Shown: piece by piece, positions 47,315 through 50,920 of the stretch | Position numbering within the stretch: the stretch's first letter is position 1 | How the letters are laid out: each line of letters starts with the position of its first letter | Assembly: GCA_000432775.1 (NCBI GenBank) | Contig: HF990413.1 | Span: forward strand, 1-50,920 | From: Alistipes sp. CAG:831 | GTDB lineage: Bacteria > Bacteroidota > Bacteroidia > Bacteroidales > UBA932 | DNA length: 50,920 bases | Direction of reading: 5' to 3' | Program-made: the position numbers and the translations under genes | The notes under the pieces: generated by a model | What the model saw: only the letters and a program-made list of their open reading frames with translations | Told to the model about the DNA's origin: nothing | The model's database searches: none

Positions 47315-48202
47315 CTAACGTAATAGCGCATTTGCGTCAAAATGCAATCCTAATGTATTGAACTCTTTAGCAATATCTTTTTTCCATGCGCCCCTATCAT
47401 CATACATAATATAGACGACACCATCAACATCACCAGGCTTTTCCACCTCCTCTTTAACTAAGGCACAAACCCTTTCTCGTCCAAGTTTACCCACAAGATA
47501 TCCGTGTTCGAAAACCACATTCTGTCTTGCTCTCGGTAATAAGTCATGGCTATCTTTAGATGCTCCTTTATCACATGGAGTATATAAGATTATTGCAAAG
47601 CAGACCTTAGAAAAGGCTTCGATTTTTTCAATTATGGTCTTACCTCTATTGGGCTGTTCGTGCAGAATAATAGGATTATACCCCATATCCGTGATAAACC
47701 GTGCAACCTCATTTTTTAATCCATTATCATGACCGTGAACAATAAAAACATTTTTATTTCCCATATCTATTTTTACATCTTTATCATGATTGTTGTTTGT
47801 TGCAAAGTGTGGAATCAAAGGCAATTGATTCATTATGCTTTCTAGATTGATAATTTTTTCATTTATTTGCTGTTTGGCCTCTCTTATAATATCCTCACCA
47901 AATAATTTCGAGCAATCTCCAATACGATTATATGACATAAAATAAGAATATGGCGAATCGTTTTCATCAAAAGAACGACTTATTAACTCAAGATTAAACG
48001 AATCCCATTTTTTGTAATCTGCAAGGAACAATTCCTTCTCGGACTCATCATATTCTTTTATTCGTATAATTCTTCTTGGCTGTATGAAAGTTGTTTTGTC
48101 TTCACTAATTTCACGATCAAGTAAATTATAACCACTTTCAATTTGAGACTTTAATAGTAATTCAAAGTCTTCTTTTTTCACTATGAGTTTTCCTGTTGAC
48201 AT
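47315..48202 (-). CDS. TIR-like (CAP12/PF10137-type) protein with unrecognised N-terminal domain
   Basis: The 295-residue product has two parts. The C-terminal half (about residues 149-295) is the TIR-like predicted nucleotide-binding domain: NVFIVHGHDNGLKNEVARF, ILHEQPNRGKTIIEKIE, LLPRARQNVVFEHGYLVGKL with the candidate NADase Glu, RVCALVKEEVEKPGDVDG and YDDRGAWKKDIAKEF. In Pycsar, a related domain degrades NAD after cyclic nucleotide sensing. The N-terminal half (about 1-140) has no family I recognise; it is charged, with a predicted helix near 105-128. ATG 48200-48202 is chosen because the -7 box at 48221-48228 lies upstream. No cyclase gene is adjacent. It is AT-rich. A defence effector is likely but not proven. 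Confidence 0.85.
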   Translation of the reverse strand: MSTGKLIVKKEDFELLLKSQIESGYNLLDREISEDKTTFIQPRRIIRIKEYDESEKELFLADYKKWDSFNLELISRSFDENDSPYSYFMSYNRIGDCSKLFGEDIIREAKQQINEKIINLESIMNQLPLIPHFATNNNHDKDVKIDMGNKNVFIVHGHDNGLKNEVARFITDMGYNPIILHEQPNRGKTIIEKIEAFSKVCFAIILYTPCDKGASKDSHDLLPRARQNVVFEHGYLVGKLGRERVCALVKEEVEKPGDVDGVVYIMYDDRGAWKKDIAKEFNTLGLHFDANALLR

Positions 48203-48220
48203 AAATCCAAATAATTTGTA

Positions 48221-48228
48221 CAAAGGTA
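48221..48228 (-). promoter_or_regulatory. -7 box of the TIR-like gene
   Basis: On the minus strand TACCTTTG is a perfect TAnnTTTG match, 18 bases before the ATG at 48202. Confidence 0.6.
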
Positions 48229-48323
48229 TGTATTACGTAGAATAAAATTGCTGTATTGCTCACTTTTTTGTGGTAAATTGCAACATTTAACCTTCTTGGT
48301 CAATTATATTCTCTAAATATACT

Positions 48324-48331
48324 TATCTTTG
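48324..48331 (+). promoter_or_regulatory. -7 box of the XRE-DUF2971-hsdM unit
   Basis: TATCTTTG is a perfect TAnnTTTG match, 23 bases before the chosen ATG at 48355. A TTG at 48296-48298 is farther upstream than usual. It may drive the whole chain to hsdM. Confidence 0.55.
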
Positions 48332-48354
48332 TAACCATGTATTGGATATATAAT

Positions 48355-48558
48355 ATGGAGCGTAAATTACTGAATCGTATCAAAGTCGTTCTTGCAGAGA
48401 AAAACAAGAGTAATAAATGGCTCTCGGAACAATTGGATAAGGATCCTGCCATAATTTCTAAATGGGTTACAAATACAACGCAGCCCAATGTGGAGATGCT
48501 GATCCAAATAGCAAAAGTTCTGGATGTGTCTGTGGATGACTTGCTGAGAACTGAATGA
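48355..48558 (+). CDS. XRE-family helix-turn-helix regulator
   Basis: The 67-residue Cro/CI-type protein has NKSNKWLSEQLDKDPAIISK, WVTNTTQPNVEMLIQIAKVL and DVSVDDLLRTE, the full HTH_3 fold. ATG 48355 (MERKLLNRIK) is used; an upstream ATG at 48337 lies too close to the -7 box. The stop overlaps the DUF2971 gene as ATGA. It is divergent from the TIR-like gene, which it may regulate along with its own operon. Confidence 0.87.
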   Translation: MERKLLNRIKVVLAEKNKSNKWLSEQLDKDPAIISKWVTNTTQPNVEMLIQIAKVLDVSVDDLLRTE

Positions 48559-49211
48559 ATAAATTTATGGGAGAAGCAAAACTGTACAAGTACTTGGATT
48601 TTAACGGTGGGGTGATGATGTTGCATTATGGCAATCTTCAATTCACTAACGCTACGCAATTAAATGACCCGTTTGATTGCCATCCCTCGTTAATTGATTT
48701 CTCCAACGTCCCGAAAGAAGCATGTGGAGGATGGACTCCGAAGATAATTGAAGAATTGAGAAGAGATTCATTTCGTAGAACCAGAGAAAAGGCATGGATA
48801 TGCAGTCTTTCTAAGATATATGATTCAATTTTGATGTGGAGCTATTATAGCAAGCATAAAGGTATTTGCATCGGTCTGGATATGGAGAAAGTTAGAAAGT
48901 ATCTTTCTCGTATGTATGGCAATGTCATGATCGGCTGCTCGGAAGTGGAGGTACAATATAAAGACATTGTAGAGAAGCCCGATTATTTCAGGGATGCAAA
49001 AGACTTTTTTCATTATCAAATATCCACCAAAGCAAAAGCTTGGGAGCATGAACAAGAAGTGCGTTTATTTATATTAGAGCCATGGCCGGCATATATGAAG
49101 TTGCTGCCGTGGCAAAATGATGATAAAGGCCCGATTGACTGGAAAGAAGTAAGAGCGTTCCCGAAATTGGAGGAGAGTGTTTCGAATCCGTTTATCTGGG
49201 AATCAACATGA
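48555..49211 (+). CDS. DUF2971-family protein
   Basis: The 218-residue protein shows the DUF2971 pattern: AKLYKYLDFNGG, LQFTNATQLNDPFDC (the NDPF signature), ICSLSKIYDSILMWSYYS (the CFS-x-MW-type segment), HKGICIGLDMEK, and KAWEHEQEVRLFI (KxxxWxxExExR). The family is often found in defence islands, and its biochemical role is not established. It overlaps the XRE stop by 4 bases and the downstream micro-ORF by 4 bases, indicating tight translational coupling. Confidence 0.87.
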   Translation: MNKFMGEAKLYKYLDFNGGVMMLHYGNLQFTNATQLNDPFDCHPSLIDFSNVPKEACGGWTPKIIEELRRDSFRRTREKAWICSLSKIYDSILMWSYYSKHKGICIGLDMEKVRKYLSRMYGNVMIGCSEVEVQYKDIVEKPDYFRDAKDFFHYQISTKAKAWEHEQEVRLFILEPWPAYMKLLPWQNDDKGPIDWKEVRAFPKLEESVSNPFIWEST

Positions 49212-49330
49212 ATGCAGAAGAAAAATCAAAAATAATCCGTGTTGCCCGAAAGCTGAATCCCGACATTAAGATTTTCCAAATGGAGATTGATGCAAATGCT
49301 TTCAGGTTAAACACCAAACTAATAGAGTAA
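49208..49330 (+). CDS. 40-residue micro-protein between DUF2971 and hsdM
   Basis: ATG 49208 overlaps the DUF2971 stop as ATGA and the frame runs 40 codons to TAA 49328-49330, five bases before hsdM. The product starts MNAEEKSKIIRVARKLN and contains IFQMEIDANAFRLN; it is charged and would form a helix at its N-terminus. The coupling and clean spacing support a real small gene; an adaptor or antitoxin role is only a guess. Confidence 0.6.
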   Translation: MNAEEKSKIIRVARKLNPDIKIFQMEIDANAFRLNTKLIE

Positions 49331-49335
49331 ATACG

Positions 49336-50920
49336 ATGGCCAAGAAACAAACAAAAATAACAAAGGAGGAGACCTTAGAAACCATACTTTTCAACTGCCG
49401 CAACAGTTTGAGAGGACGTGCTGCCATGACCGACAAGCGCGATTTATTGCTGACTCTTGTGTTCTTGAAATTCATAGGGGAACGGTTCAAGCAGCAAAAG
49501 GATAAAATCAGGCACGAGATTGTGGAGGTTCAAGGCATTCACGACGAGGCTTTTGTTGAAATGCAGCTGTCCCGTCCCAATCAGTATATGCAGGACGGAG
49601 TGTTTTTCCTGACCGACGAAACATTTTGGGACAAGCTGATTCTTACGGCTCCTACCGGTATGGCCATCGCTTTCGATACAGCCATAAAGACGTTGGACGA
49701 CAATGAGCCTAAGCTGAAGAACGCCCTTCCACAGCAGATTTTCACGAAAACGGCCCTTGAACCAGGTGTCTTGAAAAGTGTGGTGGACGAAATTAACAAG
49801 ATAGATCCCAAGAAGTTCACCGATCATGACCTCATAGGACGTGTATATGAATATTTCTTACAAGCTTTCTCAATCAATGCCGACAAGGAGGAAGGTGAGT
49901 TCTACACGCCGCATTCTATCGTGGAGCTTATCGCCTCACTCATTGAGCCGTTCGACGGTACGGTCTATGACCCGTGCTGTGGGTCGGGTGGTATGTTCGT
50001 GCAGGCAACCAAGTTCATTGAAGCACATGGCGGCAACACCAAAGCGGTCAACGTGTATGGACAGGAATCCGAACCGGCAACCTATCGTCTGGCAAAGATG
50101 AATCTGGCTATCCGTGGTATATCCTATCATTAGGGAGACAAAGCTGTATCCACCTTCTCCAACGACCAGCATAAAGACCTCAAATTCGACTATATCATGG
50201 CAAATCCGCCATTCAATTTGAAGAAATATGCCGAATATGGAGAATTTGAAACGGATTCCCGCTGGAAAGGTTATGGTGTCCCTCCGACTAGCAATGCCAA
50301 CTACGCATGGATTCTCCATATCCTGAACAAACTGGATGTCAATCACGGAATTGCAGGATTCCTACTTGCCAATGGAGCATTGGATGACAGCGACACACTG
50401 GAAATACGTAAACAGTTGATCGAAAACGACAAAATTGAAGCTATCATCGTTCTGCCGCGCAACATGTTCTATTCTACTGATATATCCGTTACGCTATGGA
50501 TCTTGAACAATAACAAGAAAGGAGGTCCGTGGCACGGCAGACAACTGCGTAACCGCACGGGTGAAATCCTGTTCATCGATCTCCGTACTTGGAGTGAAAA
50601 CATCTATGAAAAGAAATATGTTCGGCTATCGGAAAATCAGATAGAGCGGGTTTGCCAAATCTATTTTGATTGGCAGATCGAGAATTTCGCTGAATATACC
50701 GAACCGGAATTATATTATGCTGCACACCGTGACGAGATTCAGAAAAAGGGATATTCTCTCGTCCCTTCCAGATATATTGAATTTATCGACCGGGATACGG
50801 AAATTGATTATAAATCAGCCCTCACCGAGATGAGCCGTAAATTTGACGAACTGAAGAAAAGATGGGATGCAAATGAAGCCGAACTCGTGAATGCCTTCAA
50901 AATTTTGGGATATGGAAAAG
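49336..50920 (+). pseudogene. hsdM: Type I restriction-modification DNA methylase subunit M, amber-interrupted, runs off the window
   Basis: The reading frame from ATG 49336 encodes HsdM, the N6-adenine methylase of a type I system. The N-terminal helical part starts MAKKQTKITKEETLETILF. Motif I (DPCCGSGGMF) is at about residue 212. A TAG at codon 266 (50131-50133, after RGISYH) stops translation, but the same frame continues without change to the window end and contains the catalytic NPPF (residues 290-293), SNANYAWILHILN and RNMFYSTDISVTLWIL. A single base change from TTG would restore Leu. The truncated product has no NPPF. The gene reaches about 528 codons by 50920, so little is missing. 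hsdS and hsdR should lie downstream. A sequencing error is an alternative. Confidence 0.88.

Noticed and set aside
50131..50133. TAG recoded as a sense codon across the genome
   Set aside because: Other genes here (panC, panD) end in TAG and show normal lengths, so TAG is a real stop in this organism.

Overview
The window looks like chromosomal DNA of a Bacteroidales bacterium. About 20 genes or operons are preceded by the Bacteroidetes-type -7 box TAnnTTTG, Shine-Dalgarno sequences are largely absent, and the gene content is typical of the order: HxlR-controlled flavodoxins, IorAB, a TGS-nucleoside kinase, an ECF sigma factor with a fused anti-sigma/beta-barrel protein, S9 dipeptidyl peptidase, and an AAA/PD-(D/E)XK protein. 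Genus and family cannot be fixed by eye. The core (about 3.5-44 kb) is moderately GC-rich; the right end (44.2 kb onward) is visibly more AT-rich.

Layout. (1) 1-3.4 kb: a damaged polysaccharide locus (a 5'-truncated DegT/DnrJ aminotransferase and a scrap of a sugar transferase) abutting an HxlR-controlled cassette of two flavodoxin-like reductases and a lumazine-binding-like protein. (2) 3.5-6.2 kb: indolepyruvate oxidoreductase iorA-iorB and a small lipoprotein. (3) 6.3-9.2 kb: panC-panD, a flippase-like membrane protein and an outer-membrane protein. (4) 9.3-16.9 kb: deoxynucleoside kinase, AAA/nuclease protein, MBL hydrolase-uvrA-nucleoside kinase. (5) 16.9-23.1 kb: EnvC-like and TPR proteins, ECF sigma plus anti-sigma/barrel protein, MlaF-MlaE lipid transporter. 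(6) 23.2-28.6 kb: yifB-tsaE-nadB followed by a single gene encoding a NadC-NadA fusion. (7) 28.6-33.2 kb: adenosine kinase, S9 peptidase, phosphodiesterase, ispF. (8) 33.2-35.2 kb: about 2 kb without a credible gene but densely packed with inverted and direct repeats, running into a tandem duplication of the 3' end of folP. (9) 35.2-44.2 kb: folP, rsmE, acyltransferase, lipoprotein hydrolase, a mutL-rhomboid-EEP-tsaC operon, then tRNA-Gln and tRNA-Met. (10) 44.2 kb to end: an AT-rich accessory/defence island beside tRNA-Met: Fic enzyme with a palindromic upstream site, MntA-HepT toxin-antitoxin, a gene-poor stretch, a TIR-like effector with an unrecognised N-terminal domain, an XRE-DUF2971-micro-ORF chain, and hsdM of a type I restriction system broken by an amber codon.

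How the genes work together. NAD synthesis is compact: NadB and a bifunctional NadC-NadA polypeptide would perform all steps from aspartate to nicotinate mononucleotide. panC and panD give two adjacent steps to pantothenate. MlaE/MlaF, the flippase-like protein, EnvC-like protein and the sigma/anti-sigma pair all concern the envelope. The right-hand island combines AMPylating or toxin-antitoxin modules with likely anti-phage genes.

Best leads: the NadC-NadA fusion, the TIR-like protein with its XRE-DUF2971-micro-ORF neighbours, the repeat-packed 2-kb region with a folP tail duplication, the palindromic site before fic, and the amber-interrupted hsdM. No database search was possible; family assignments rest on recognised motifs.
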